Source: Paenibacillaceae bacterium GAS479
GTDB taxonomy: Bacteria > Bacillota > Bacilli > Paenibacillales > Paenibacillaceae
DNA: 64,000 bases
Reading direction: 5' to 3'
NCBI GenBank assembly: GCA_900105225.1
Contig: LT629764.1
Location: forward strand, 2,993,501-3,057,500
Position 1 is the first letter of the stretch; the number at the start of each line of letters is the position of its first letter. Under the pieces are notes generated by a model. That model was not told where the DNA came from, ran no database searches, and saw only the letters and a list, made by a program, of their open reading frames with translations. A program made the position numbers and the translations under genes. Below are positions 28,400 through 36,909 of the stretch, piece by piece.

Positions 28400-29947
28400 G
28401 TGGCTTCAACGTTTCACTCCATAGAAACCGCTAAACGCAGTTTGTTCACTCAGACCACTGCTCTCAACACAACTGGCCACAATATTTCCAACGCCAACAC
28501 CGAAGGCTATTCCAGACAGGTCGTCAATATGAAAGCGGCCAGTTCAATTGAAGCGTTCGGCGTAAACCGCTCCAATGCCCCCGGACAGCTTGGAACCGGC
28601 GTTGAATTCTCCAATATTGAACGCATTCGAGAGAGCTTTCTTGATGCTCAATTTCGGGAAGAAAACTCTATTAAGTCAGGCTGGGATATTCAATTAGGCA
28701 CGCTGGAGAAGCTGCAGACGATCTTCAATGAACCATCCGATTCCGGCATTCGAACCGTCATGCAAAACTTCTGGAACTCCTGGTCCGATCTCAGCAAGGA
28801 TCCCGAGAATATTACCGCGAGAACTATAGTCAAGGAGAATGCGCTGGCACTAACAGATGCGTTCAATCAAATTAGCCGTCAGTTAGGGCAACTGCAGAAT
28901 GATCTAACCTCCAATGTGGAGATGAAGGCGGGGGAAGTACAAAATCACCTGACTTCTATTGCAGATTTGAATCGCTCTATAGCTAAAATCGAAGGTTTGG
29001 GCGACAATGCGAATGATTTGCGCGATCAGCGTGATCTTTTAACAGACAAGCTGTCCAAAATCATCGGCATTACCGTAGCTAACGGTGAACAGGGATATTC
29101 AATCAGCATGGGCGGCCAAATTTTGGTCGAAGGCTTCGAAGTTGCCGCAACCGTTAACGGAGCGACGTTGACTGCCGCTTTTGCGGGTGGAGGACTTACC
29201 GGCGGAGAGGTATACGGCATGCTTCGCTCACGGGATGTTTACGTTTCCGACTACACCCAAAAGTTGGATCTTCTCGCACGCACAATGGCCGAGGGCGATG
29301 TAAAGATGACATTGCCCAAGGGATCCGTTTTGCCTGAAGGCACAGTGTTGGATGGTGTCACTTATACGGGCGTTTCTAGAGTCCTGACGGAAGATATCCA
29401 GGTTACGGTTAAAGGACTCAACGGACTTCATCAGCTTGGCTATTCCATGCAAAATGGCCCCGATGGAAAGCCGCTCACGGGACCGCCTTTCTTTTCTGCT
29501 TCTGGCGGAAGCTCTTTGATTACAGCAGGCAATATTTCTCTGAATTCCACTATTCTGGACAATCCCGCACTCATCGCTACTTCGCTCAAAACCTCGGGGG
29601 ATGGCTCCGTTGTGAAAGGTAATAACACGCTGGCGCTGTTGATGTCCAAGCTTAACACTGGCAAATTCAACGTCGGAACTTCCGGCACGCTGGACTCCGC
29701 CTATGCGGCCCTAATTGGCCAGCTCGGTGTTCAGACGCAGGAGGCGGCACGCCAGGCAGACAACTCGAATTCGCTACTCACCCAAGTTGATATGCGAAGG
29801 CAGTCGGTTAGCGGTGTGTCGCTAGACGAAGAGATGAGTGAGCTGCTCAAGTTTCAGCATGCCTATAATGCCGCAGCCCGGTTCATGACGACGTTCGACG
29901 AGTTGCTGAACAAGCTTATCACCGGCACCGGAGTCGTTGGCCGTTAG
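28400..29947 (+). CDS. flgK: Flagellar hook-associated protein 1 FlgK
   Basis: FlgK is the first junction protein between hook and filament. It starts with GTG at 28400 after a G-rich site. The 515 residues show the family N-terminus (STFHSIETAKRSLFTQTTALNTTGHNISNANTEGYSRQ) and C-terminus (SGVSLDEEMSELLKFQHAYNAAARFMTTFDELL), the paired helices that assemble in the axial structure. Middle domains are shorter than in enteric FlgK. It lies between flgN and flgL. Confidence 0.97.
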   Translation: MASTFHSIETAKRSLFTQTTALNTTGHNISNANTEGYSRQVVNMKAASSIEAFGVNRSNAPGQLGTGVEFSNIERIRESFLDAQFREENSIKSGWDIQLGTLEKLQTIFNEPSDSGIRTVMQNFWNSWSDLSKDPENITARTIVKENALALTDAFNQISRQLGQLQNDLTSNVEMKAGEVQNHLTSIADLNRSIAKIEGLGDNANDLRDQRDLLTDKLSKIIGITVANGEQGYSISMGGQILVEGFEVAATVNGATLTAAFAGGGLTGGEVYGMLRSRDVYVSDYTQKLDLLARTMAEGDVKMTLPKGSVLPEGTVLDGVTYTGVSRVLTEDIQVTVKGLNGLHQLGYSMQNGPDGKPLTGPPFFSASGGSSLITAGNISLNSTILDNPALIATSLKTSGDGSVVKGNNTLALLMSKLNTGKFNVGTSGTLDSAYAALIGQLGVQTQEAARQADNSNSLLTQVDMRRQSVSGVSLDEEMSELLKFQHAYNAAARFMTTFDELLNKLITGTGVVGR

Positions 29948-29967
29948 AGCCGGAGAGGGGAAGGACA

Positions 29968-30888
29968 ATGAGAGTTACGAATAATATGCTCAGCTCCCAG
30001 CTGCTGCTCAACTTGAATCGCAATACCGGTCGGATGGCGGAGCTGCAAAACCAGCTTTCTACAGGACGGCAGATCAACAAGCCTTCCGATAACCCGGTAG
30101 GCATTACCTATGCGCTCCGCTATCGCTCGGAGCTTGCTTATAACGAGCAATATCAAAAAAACGTCGATAGCGCCGTATCCTGGCTCGATTTCAACGATAC
30201 TGTACTTAACCAAGCCGGAGACATTATGCAGCGGCTTCGTGAGTTGACCGTTCAGGCTTCAAACGGCAGTAATCCGCAATCTGCTCTGGACAGTATTCGG
30301 GAGGAAGTACTTCAGTTGCAGGGGCAACTGATCGACGTTGCGAACAGTAAGCTGAACGGCAAATATGTTTTCAACGGACAACAATATGACAAGAAACCTT
30401 ATGACATGCCGCCGAATGCGGATGGAACCGTCAATACGACTTTAGCGGCGGCTATCGAAACGGATAATGGAACCGTCGACTATGTAGTTGGAGAGGACAT
30501 TCAGTTGCCTGTGAACATAAGCGGCAACACCGTGTTTGGTACCCCTGGAGCGAGTGACAATTTGTTTGCCGTCATGGGACGCATTACTAGCGCCCTCCAA
30601 TCGGGTAATTACGGAGCTCTTAGCAATGAGTTGGCCTCCATTGACAGCCGGCAGGAAGGACTGCTCAAGATCCGCGCTGAATCCGGAGCACGCTCTAATC
30701 GCATCGATTTGATGCAGAACCGTTTGGCGGATCTTGGCATCAATCTTACCGAGCTGCAGTCCAAGACCGAGGATGCGGATTATGCGGGCCTGTTAATGAA
30801 GTCCAAGATCCAGGAGAATATCTATAATGCTTCCCTTTCCGTGGGAGCGAAGATTATCTCACCCTCCTTGATGGACTTTCTGAGGTAG
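29968..30888 (+). CDS. flgL: Flagellar hook-associated protein 3 FlgL
   Basis: FlgL is the second junction protein and supports the flagellin filament. The 306 residues carry flagellin-like N-terminal (MRVTNNMLSSQLLLNLNRN, LSTGRQINKPSDNPVGITYALRYRSEL) and C-terminal (GARSNRIDLMQNRLADLGINLTELQSKTEDADYAGLLM) helices. The gene follows flgK by 20 bases with a good GGAGAGGGGAAGG ribosome site. Confidence 0.97.
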   Translation: MRVTNNMLSSQLLLNLNRNTGRMAELQNQLSTGRQINKPSDNPVGITYALRYRSELAYNEQYQKNVDSAVSWLDFNDTVLNQAGDIMQRLRELTVQASNGSNPQSALDSIREEVLQLQGQLIDVANSKLNGKYVFNGQQYDKKPYDMPPNADGTVNTTLAAAIETDNGTVDYVVGEDIQLPVNISGNTVFGTPGASDNLFAVMGRITSALQSGNYGALSNELASIDSRQEGLLKIRAESGARSNRIDLMQNRLADLGINLTELQSKTEDADYAGLLMKSKIQENIYNASLSVGAKIISPSLMDFLR

Positions 30889-30904
30889 AGAGGAGAAGGC
30901 AACG

Positions 30905-31474
30905 ATGGGCATGGCACCCGTTGTCGGCATCACTCAAAAGCCGGCGTTAATTGGCATAGACGGTGATTTGGGAAAATACTCGATCGTGCAGCGGCCTGCG
31001 GAGGTTACGCTGCGCACCGTGCCGGGCGAACTGACGATCCGCCAGTACCGACCAGAGCTGCAGATAGATTCAACTCGGGCCAGAGAAGCACTCTCAGGTG
31101 GTGCATTCTCATCCGTATTGAGCCGGATCTACTCCGGCGTCCAGCAGCTCTATCTGGAGGGGATCGCTCGTCGAATGGAGCAGGGAAGCCGGCTCGTGGC
31201 CATTCATATTCCGTCCAATACAATCGCAAACATCATCGGAACGGACAATTTGCCAATTTCTTTTCCGGAGACAAGAGGGCCGGCTTCAATGGACAATGTG
31301 GATGTTTCATTCAATGTCCGTCCTCCCGATATTTCCGTCACCCGCGCTCGCAGTGAAATGGAGGTGCAGGTGAACAAGCCTGAAATTCAATATACGCGTG
31401 GCAAACTGGACGTGTATATGAGACAATATCCGTCGGTGCAGTTTATTCCGCCGGAGATTGATACCGTGCGATAA
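30905..31474 (+). CDS. yviE: YviE/DUF6470 family flagellar-cluster protein
   Basis: The ATG at 30905 follows GAGGAGAAGG. The 189 residues include RPAEVTLRTVPGELTIRQYRPELQID, a pattern of repeated short beta strands, and a central helical region. The homologous gene lies between flgL and fliW in Bacillus; its function is not established. A terminator-like hairpin lies just after it, before fliW. Confidence 0.85.
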   Translation: MGMAPVVGITQKPALIGIDGDLGKYSIVQRPAEVTLRTVPGELTIRQYRPELQIDSTRAREALSGGAFSSVLSRIYSGVQQLYLEGIARRMEQGSRLVAIHIPSNTIANIIGTDNLPISFPETRGPASMDNVDVSFNVRPPDISVTRARSEMEVQVNKPEIQYTRGKLDVYMRQYPSVQFIPPEIDTVR

Positions 31475-31484
31475 TGATAGACTC

Positions 31485-31533
31485 AAAGCTGCAGGAACGT
31501 GTCATTCGGCGTTTCCTAGCAGCTTTCTTTTTT
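31485..31533 (+). terminator. Hairpin with T tract between yviE and fliW
   Basis: AAAGCTGC (31485-31492) pairs perfectly with GCAGCTTT (31519-31526). The stem extends inward through AGGAAC/GTTTCCT with small bulges, and is followed by CTTTTTTT. The fliW ribosome site AGGAGG lies just beyond. Confidence 0.7.
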
Positions 31534-31560
31534 TACATCTTTCAGGAGGCGAGATTACAC

Positions 31561-31989
31561 ATGTGGATTGAAACGGCGGTGCTTGGCCGAATCGAAATTG
31601 CTCCGGAGCAGGTTTACCTATTTCCCAAAGGGCTTCCCGGCTTTGAGGAGGAGCTGCGGTTTGCGATTCTTCCCGTCGAGGATACCGGCTTCTGTTATTT
31701 GCAGTCTTTGGCTAATGCGGAGCTTGCGTTCGTTTTGATTAATCCTTTTTCCATCGTACCGGAATATGAGTTCCGGCTTTCCGAGGAGGATCAGTTGGAG
31801 CTTGGCATTGAAGATCAGGTGATCGTATACAGCATCGTTACGCTGCGGGAACCGTTCAAGCGTTCGACGCTCAATCTGCTGGCTCCTATTGTACTGAGTC
31901 CGGCAACGGGAAGCGGCAGGCAGGTCGTCCTTCACCATAACGATTATGGTGCTCGCCATCCGCTGGCTGCAGCCGGGGAGGGTGCCTGA
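31561..31989 (+). CDS. fliW: Flagellar assembly factor FliW
   Basis: FliW binds both flagellin and CsrA; when flagellin is exported, FliW sequesters CsrA and releases flagellin translation. The ATG at 31561 follows AGGAGG (the frame open from 31474 lacks a ribosome site), giving 142 residues. Family features include GLPGFEEELRFAIL, AFVLINPFSIVPEYEF and LNLLAPIVL. csrA follows immediately, and flagellin with a CsrA-site leader comes next, so all parts of the circuit are adjacent. Confidence 0.95.
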   Translation: MWIETAVLGRIEIAPEQVYLFPKGLPGFEEELRFAILPVEDTGFCYLQSLANAELAFVLINPFSIVPEYEFRLSEEDQLELGIEDQVIVYSIVTLREPFKRSTLNLLAPIVLSPATGSGRQVVLHHNDYGARHPLAAAGEGA

Positions 31990-31990
31990 T

Positions 31991-32230
31991 ATGCTGGTAC
32001 TGTCCAGAAAAAAAGGCGAGAGCATCTTGATTCAGGAACAAATCGAGGTCACAGTGCTGGCGGTAGAGGGCGATACCGTCAAGCTTGGCATCCGCGCTCC
32101 GAGCGAAGTCGCTATTTACCGTTTGGAAGTGTATAAGGCGATTCAGCAAAGCAATTTGGAGGCGGCAGGAGCCGTTTCGATACAAGCATTGAATCTGCTG
32201 GCAGAGAGGCTGGCAGGAAAAAAGGAATAA
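31991..32230 (+). CDS. csrA: Carbon storage/translational regulator CsrA
   Basis: CsrA is a small dimeric RNA-binding protein that represses flagellin translation. The ATG at 31991 is one base after the fliW stop and seven bases after GGAGGG. The 79 residues begin MLVLSRKKGESILIQ and hold the RNA-contacting GIRAPSEVAIYRLEVY. The C-terminal tail of about 20 residues is somewhat longer than in E. coli, as usual in Bacillales. Confidence 0.96.
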   Translation: MLVLSRKKGESILIQEQIEVTVLAVEGDTVKLGIRAPSEVAIYRLEVYKAIQQSNLEAAGAVSIQALNLLAERLAGKKE

Positions 32231-32259
32231 AAAATATTTCCTCGCTGACAAAGTGCTAT

Positions 32260-32286
32260 TAAATGTGGTTATGTCCAATCCGATAA
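32260..32286 (+). promoter_or_regulatory. SigD-type promoter of flagellin
   Basis: TAAA (32260-32263), 15 bases, TCCGATAA (32279-32286), close to the TAAA-N15-GCCGATAT consensus. It predicts a leader of about 90 bases before the flagellin start. Confidence 0.75.
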
Positions 32287-32337
32287 TAACAATAGACGCT
32301 GCTGCTGAGGGGCGGCCGACCTCAAGGCGGCGGCGGA

Positions 32338-32376
32338 CCACATGGATGTGGGACATTTTAATTTCAGGGAGGAAAT
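32338..32376 (+). promoter_or_regulatory. CsrA binding sites in the flagellin leader
   Basis: CCACATGGATGTGG (32338-32351) forms a hairpin presenting GGA (32344-32346) in the loop, close to the ACAxGGAUGU CsrA consensus. A second GGA-containing site, AGGGAGGAAA, is the Shine-Dalgarno itself. The two-site layout matches the known hag leader of B. subtilis. Binding is inferred from motif and neighbours. Confidence 0.7.
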
Positions 32377-32381
32377 TTATC

Positions 32382-33473
32382 ATGATTATCAACCACAATA
32401 TCGCGGCGCTGAATACGCATCGCCAACTGAACGTCAACACGGGCAACACGAACAAAGCGATCGAGAAGCTGTCTTCCGGTCTTCGCATCAATCGTGCGGG
32501 CGACGACGCAGCAGGCCTCGCAATCTCCGAGAAAATGCGCGGCCAAATCCGTGGTCTGGACATGGCTTCCAAAAATGCTCAAGACGGCATTTCCTTAATC
32601 CAAACGGCTGAGGGTGCACTGAGCGAAACACACAGCATCCTGCAACGTATGCGCGAGCTGGCTGTTCAAGCTGGCAATGATACTAATAACGATACCGACC
32701 GTGCAGAGCTTCAAAAAGAAGTAGTTCAATTAAAGTCCGAAATCGACCGAATTTCCACGGACACAGAATTTAATACCAAGAAGCTTCTGAATGGTTCTCT
32801 TGGCGGAGCAGTTGACCAAAGCGCTACCGCATCATCGGTTCTTGCTAAAACTGGTGTAGCTGATGTCTCGACTTCCGGAGCAAAAGCAGGCACTTACACG
32901 ATCGCTGCTACTGCAGGCAAATTGACGATGAGTTTCACGGACGCTTCTGGAACGAAAACTCAAACAATTGACAATGCCGCCGGCGCACAAGAACTGAATT
33001 TCTCCAACTTTGGCATCACGATTAAGACCAATGCTGGTTACGCCGCCGATGCTGCAACTGGCACGGTTGAGATAACCGCTGGATCCGCGACATTCCAAAT
33101 CGGAGCAAATAAAGATCAAGTAGTTGACTTGAGCATCGGGGACATGAGTGCAGCTGCATTGGGTGCAAACACCGTCGACATCAGCACGAAGGCAGGTGCC
33201 GGTACGGCTATCACGACGATTCAATCGGCGATCGATAAAGTTTCCACCCAACGTGCTTCCCTGGGTGCTTACCAAAACCGTCTGGAGCACACGATCAACA
33301 ACCTGAACACGTCCTCCGAGAACCTGACGGCTGCCGAGTCCCGTATCCGTGACACGGACATGGCGAAAGAAATGATGAATCAAACGAAAAACAGCATTCT
33401 GGCGCAAGCTGCTCAAGCGATGCTGGCACAAGCGAACCAACAGCCGCAAGGCGTTCTGCAACTGCTTCGTTAA
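32382..33473 (+). CDS. hag: Flagellin
   Basis: The main filament protein. The ATG at 32382 follows GGGAGGA; the frame open upstream is leader. The 363 residues have the conserved N-terminal D0/D1 (IINHNIAALNTHRQLN, KLSSGLRINRAGDDAAGLAISEKMRGQIRG) and C-terminal D1/D0 (NRLEHTINNLNTSSENLTAAESRIRDTDMAKEMM, ILAQAAQAMLAQANQQPQGVLQLLR). The variable centre (about residues 145-285) is short and rich in Ala/Thr/Ser, compatible with O-glycosylation but not proving it. A terminator follows, so it is monocistronic. Confidence 0.98.
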   Translation: MIINHNIAALNTHRQLNVNTGNTNKAIEKLSSGLRINRAGDDAAGLAISEKMRGQIRGLDMASKNAQDGISLIQTAEGALSETHSILQRMRELAVQAGNDTNNDTDRAELQKEVVQLKSEIDRISTDTEFNTKKLLNGSLGGAVDQSATASSVLAKTGVADVSTSGAKAGTYTIAATAGKLTMSFTDASGTKTQTIDNAAGAQELNFSNFGITIKTNAGYAADAATGTVEITAGSATFQIGANKDQVVDLSIGDMSAAALGANTVDISTKAGAGTAITTIQSAIDKVSTQRASLGAYQNRLEHTINNLNTSSENLTAAESRIRDTDMAKEMMNQTKNSILAQAAQAMLAQANQQPQGVLQLLR

Positions 33474-33492
33474 TTTCATCTTCAGTTTACGA

Positions 33493-33524
33493 ACAAGTCC
33501 TCCCTCGGAGGGCTTGTTTTTTTA
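33493..33524 (+). terminator. Flagellin terminator
   Basis: ACAAGTCCTCC (33493-33503) pairs with GGAGGGCTTGT (33507-33517) with one T-G pair, followed by a T run. Confidence 0.92.
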
Positions 33525-33545
33525 TGCTTTTGAGTCCAGAGTCCC

Positions 33546-33573
33546 TAACCGAATTCTATACAGGCTCCGATAT
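33546..33573 (+). promoter_or_regulatory. Possible SigD promoter of flaG-fliDST
   Basis: TAAC (33546-33549), 16 bases, TCCGATAT (33566-33573). The -10 is good and the -35 is off by one base. Confidence 0.5.
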
Positions 33574-33612
33574 AAGGAATAATTACTAAACCGTCGTTAA
33601 GGGGGGGTTGGC

Positions 33613-33990
33613 ATGAACGTTGAATTAACCTTATCCGCTTCCGTCAGCCAGGCGCCTGTCCTGCAGGAGAGCGGGTCGCTCAGGTTTGCGCAGGAGAAGA
33701 TCGGTTCCGTATCCAGCGTTAAGGAGATGGATCAGCTGCAGAGGCAAGGTGTAGCGGTCCCTCCGGGCTCGGAGCAATTAATTCGAAACATCGACCGGGC
33801 AATCCGCTCGATGCAGGGACCGGAGACGGTACTGGACATCTCCATTCATGATAAGACGCATCAACTGCTTGTGAAGGTGATCAACAAGGAGACGGGAGAT
33901 CTCATCCGGGAAGTGCCGCAGGAAAGAACGCTGGAGCTGGTTGCTCATATGATGGAGCTCGCGGGAATTATGATCGACAAGAAAGTGTAG
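33613..33990 (+). CDS. flaG: FlaG family protein
   Basis: The ATG at 33613 follows a G-rich site. The 125 residues end in the FlaG domain (LDISIHDKTHQLLVKVINKETGDLIREVPQERTLELVAHMMELAGIMIDKKV), the part that defines the family. FlaG affects filament length in some bacteria. The N-terminal half is variable. fliD starts 12 bases after the stop, so it leads a flaG-fliD-fliS-fliT operon (yvyC position in Bacillus). Confidence 0.92.
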   Translation: MNVELTLSASVSQAPVLQESGSLRFAQEKIGSVSSVKEMDQLQRQGVAVPPGSEQLIRNIDRAIRSMQGPETVLDISIHDKTHQLLVKVINKETGDLIREVPQERTLELVAHMMELAGIMIDKKV

Positions 33991-34001
33991 GTGAACCGAA
34001 C

Positions 34002-35513
34002 ATGACCATTCGAGTAAGTGGAAGCTCAGGCATTGATGTTGATTCTATGGTAAAAGAACTAATGAAAGCCCGACGAATTCCTGTCGACAAGCTAAATCAG
34101 CAAAAGGAACTGGCCCAATGGCAGCGCGAGAGCATTTTGGAACTGAACAGCAAGGTCGTCGATTTTCGGATGAACAAGCTAAGCAAATACGCCCAGTCGT
34201 CCTCGATGAATGCGCAGCAGGCTGTTGTGAGCGGAGAAGCAGGCGTGCTTACGGCGCAAGGCAGCAGCAGCGCGAGCGGCACAACGATGAATGTAAAAGT
34301 AACCCAGCTGGCGACCAGAGCGCAGCTATCGTCCGGCGGCTGGAGCGGTGCGGCTAATTCTTCCATTACGTTGAAATCAAGCCTGGCCGATCTAAAAGCA
34401 GCTCAAACAGGTCAGCCTGTCTCGGATTTCGCAAGCGACACATACAAGCTTAGCATCAATGGGAAAACGTTGGATTTTAATAGCGGAGAGAGTATAAGCG
34501 CCGTTCTTTCCAAAATTAACGGAACGTCTGATCTTGGGGCCACGGCAAGTTATGATGAACTGACGGGGAAGCTTCTCCTTCAATCCAAAGAGTTTGGCTC
34601 GACAGCGAAAATAACGGTCGGGGCGGACAACAGTCTGCTGAATGTTTTTGACAGCTCTGCTACTCCCCCACCCTTGCAGCCGGAATACAAAGGGGATAAT
34701 GCTAAACTGAGCATTAACGGCACAGCTCTCGAAAAAGCCTCGAATACATTCACGGTGAACGGCATTCAATTGACATTAACCGGGACCAGCACTGCAACCG
34801 GCACGACGAATATTAAAACCGAGGTTAATAGTGAGAACGCCTTTAATACGATCAAGACGCTGGTCAACGAATACAACGAATTGCTGAATTTATTCAATAC
34901 GAAGGTCGGCGAGACGAAGTACAGGGATTTTCAGCCTCTTACGGATGAACAGCGTGGAGCAATGAAGGAAGATGAGGTCAAAAGATGGGAAGAAAAGGCT
35001 AAAAGCGGCCTGCTTCGGAATGACGATTCGCTGCGCCAGACCATAACCTCCATGCGTTCTGCCATAACCGCCAAGCTCGGAGACTTGAGCGAAGTGGGCA
35101 TTACGACGGGCAATTATTTTGAAAACGGAAAATTGATTCTTAATGAGGAAAAACTGAAACAAGCCATTCAGGACGATCCCCAGAAAGTGATGGAGCTGTT
35201 CCAAGGCGCCCCTGACAAGCTGGGAGAGGGAATGGTCAATAAGCTAAGCGCATCGCTCGACACTCTCCTAGACAGATTTGTTCAGAAGGCAGGCACAAGC
35301 AAATTTTCCTCCAGCCAATCCGTAACGCTGAAGGAAGACAGCGTAATTGGAAGGCAATTGAAGGAATACAACAAACAGCTAGCACTCATGAATGCCAAAA
35401 TGAATGATTATGAGTCACGTTACTATCGGCAATTCAGTGCAATGGAACAGGCCATGAATACTTATAACGCGCAGTCCTCCAGTCTATCCAGTTACTTTAA
35501 TGCAGGAGGCTAA
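34002..35513 (+). CDS. fliD: Flagellar cap protein FliD
   Basis: FliD caps the filament and helps flagellin fold into it. The 503 residues have the N-terminal FliD helices (GSSGIDVDSMVKELMKARRIPVDKLNQQKELAQWQRE) and a C-terminal coiled-coil (EYNKQLALMNAKMNDYESRYYRQFSAMEQAMNTYNAQSSSL), with beta-rich middle domains between. Its C-terminal stop is four bases ahead of the fliS start, and the fliS ribosome site lies inside fliD. Confidence 0.96.
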   Translation: MTIRVSGSSGIDVDSMVKELMKARRIPVDKLNQQKELAQWQRESILELNSKVVDFRMNKLSKYAQSSSMNAQQAVVSGEAGVLTAQGSSSASGTTMNVKVTQLATRAQLSSGGWSGAANSSITLKSSLADLKAAQTGQPVSDFASDTYKLSINGKTLDFNSGESISAVLSKINGTSDLGATASYDELTGKLLLQSKEFGSTAKITVGADNSLLNVFDSSATPPPLQPEYKGDNAKLSINGTALEKASNTFTVNGIQLTLTGTSTATGTTNIKTEVNSENAFNTIKTLVNEYNELLNLFNTKVGETKYRDFQPLTDEQRGAMKEDEVKRWEEKAKSGLLRNDDSLRQTITSMRSAITAKLGDLSEVGITTGNYFENGKLILNEEKLKQAIQDDPQKVMELFQGAPDKLGEGMVNKLSASLDTLLDRFVQKAGTSKFSSSQSVTLKEDSVIGRQLKEYNKQLALMNAKMNDYESRYYRQFSAMEQAMNTYNAQSSSLSSYFNAGG

Positions 35514-35517
35514 CTCA

Positions 35518-35907
35518 ATGAGTACAGCAGCTTATGATAAATACAGGCAATCTGCCATTCAAACCGCAACTCCCGCTCAGCTTTTACTCTCTTTGTTTGA
35601 CGGGGCGATTCGCTTCACCAAAACGGGTCTCAAAAACATGGAAGATGGCCATATAGAGCGGATAAACCTTAATTTTGGAAAAGCTCAGGACATTGTCAGC
35701 GAATTAAGCGTATCTTTGGATCATAGCTATGATATTTCCAATTCGCTTGCTGCTCTTTACGATTACATCAAGTACTTGCTTATTGAGTCCAATATCAAAA
35801 AAGACCGTCTGCTCGCAGAGGAAGCATTAGGCTATTTAATCGATCTGCGGCAAACCTGGGCGGAGGCCAGCCGGAGCGCCGTGTCTCCTTTGGGTCAGCA
35901 TGGATGA
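35518..35907 (+). CDS. fliS: Flagellin export chaperone FliS
   Basis: FliS binds flagellin and prevents its early polymerisation. The ATG at 35518 is eight bases after AGGAGG (35504-35509); 129 residues. Family features are AYDKYRQSAIQTATPAQLLLSLFDGAIRF and the four-helix pattern ending YLIDLRQTWAEASRS. It overlaps the next gene by eight bases, indicating translational coupling. Confidence 0.95.
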   Translation: MSTAAYDKYRQSAIQTATPAQLLLSLFDGAIRFTKTGLKNMEDGHIERINLNFGKAQDIVSELSVSLDHSYDISNSLAALYDYIKYLLIESNIKKDRLLAEEALGYLIDLRQTWAEASRSAVSPLGQHG

Positions 35908-36235
35908 GCTGCTGAGCTCGCTGGAGCTACTTACGGACCGTATGGAAGAGAAGCTTGGTTCTGCAGGTTATACGGAGCTGGAACGTTTTGTAGAGGAACG
36001 CGGACTATTGGTTGAGGCAGTTGGACGATTAGCTGAAGCGGACTTTCCTAGCAGTGAGCAGAGATTGAGAGTCGGCAGGTTATTAGAGCGCGACATTAGA
36101 TTCATGCAGACGATGCGTTTGCTTCAAGAAGAGGCATCGCTCAAGCTGGAGCGCCGTACAAAAGCCCGCGTTCAATTAGCCGCCTATGAATCTTCTTATG
36201 ATGCGGAAGCTTTTTTGATGGATACCAAAAAATAA
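35900..36235 (+). CDS. fliT: FliT-like flagellar chaperone
   Basis: The start at 35900 overlaps the fliS end by eight bases. The 111 residues are almost entirely helical and charged (MDELLSSLELLTDRMEEKLG, ERFVEERGLLVEAVGRLAEAD, KLERRTKARVQLAAY). FliT sequences are poorly conserved; the assignment rests mainly on size, helical character and position after fliS. Confidence 0.75.
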   Translation: MDELLSSLELLTDRMEEKLGSAGYTELERFVEERGLLVEAVGRLAEADFPSSEQRLRVGRLLERDIRFMQTMRLLQEEASLKLERRTKARVQLAAYESSYDAEAFLMDTKK

Positions 36236-36374
36236 AACGATTCACAAAACGGAAAAGTAAATTAAGCATACAAAAGTCTATTATTTTGAGCAAAATTCGA
36301 CTCATTTCTGGCGGTGTTGTATTCATTATGACAAAAGAGGAAATTGCATGTCCTGAATCCGCTTCCATATCATA

Positions 36375-36404
36375 TTGACAACTGTTTGATTACGGTGCTA
36401 TAGT
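36375..36404 (+). promoter_or_regulatory. Promoter of the cold-shock gene
   Basis: TTGACA (36375-36380), 18 bases, TATAGT (36399-36404). The predicted leader is about 55 bases. Confidence 0.7.
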
Positions 36405-36466
36405 CAAAATGTGGGCCATGCACAAAAGGCGTCTCACAGCATTTGAAGATGAAGGGAATGTTCTGA

Positions 36467-36664
36467 ATGCAAGGTAAAGTGAAATGGTTCAACGCAGAAA
36501 AAGGCTATGGATTCATCGAGACTGAGCAAGGCGGCGACGTATTTGTTCACTTCTCCGCAATCCAATCCGAGGGCTTCAAAACCCTGGAAGAAGGCCAATC
36601 CGTCGAGTTCGACATCGTAGAAGGCGCTCGCGGTCCACAAGCTGCCAACGTAGTCAAACTGTAA
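36467..36664 (+). CDS. Cold-shock protein (CspA/CspB family)
   Basis: A 65-residue single-domain RNA chaperone that binds single-stranded nucleic acid through the RNP1 (KGYGFIET) and RNP2 (VFVHFSAI) motifs, both intact. It opens [18 protein letters not shown], standard for the family. The codon choice suggests high expression. A strong terminator follows. Which paralogue (CspB, C or D) it is cannot be decided from one gene. Confidence 0.96.
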   Translation: MQGKVKWFNAEKGYGFIETEQGGDVFVHFSAIQSEGFKTLEEGQSVEFDIVEGARGPQAANVVKL

Positions 36665-36719
36665 TCATCCGGCCAATCGGCCATTTATAGATGATTGACG
36701 AGAAAGACAAAGACTTTAC

Positions 36720-36749
36720 GGGGTCCTGAATCCAGGGCCTCTTTTTTTG
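36720..36749 (+). terminator. Terminator of the cold-shock gene
   Basis: GGGGTCCTG (36720-36728) pairs with CAGGGCCTC (36733-36741) with two wobble pairs, followed by a T run. Confidence 0.85.
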
Positions 36750-36852
36750 TTTTCTCGGGACAATCATCCTGTGATTTTCTTTACAGAAGTCATTCATACT
36801 GAACAGTTTTATCTCTATTAATCTGAAAATTCGAAATACACAAATTAGTCTT

Positions 36853-36882
36853 TTGATTCATAGACGGGTAGCGTGGTATAAT
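36853..36882 (+). promoter_or_regulatory. Promoter of hpf
   Basis: TTGATT (36853-36858), 18 bases, TATAAT (36877-36882). Confidence 0.6.
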
Positions 36883-36909
36883 AAGACTATGTAAAAGGAG
36901 GAGTGCTAC

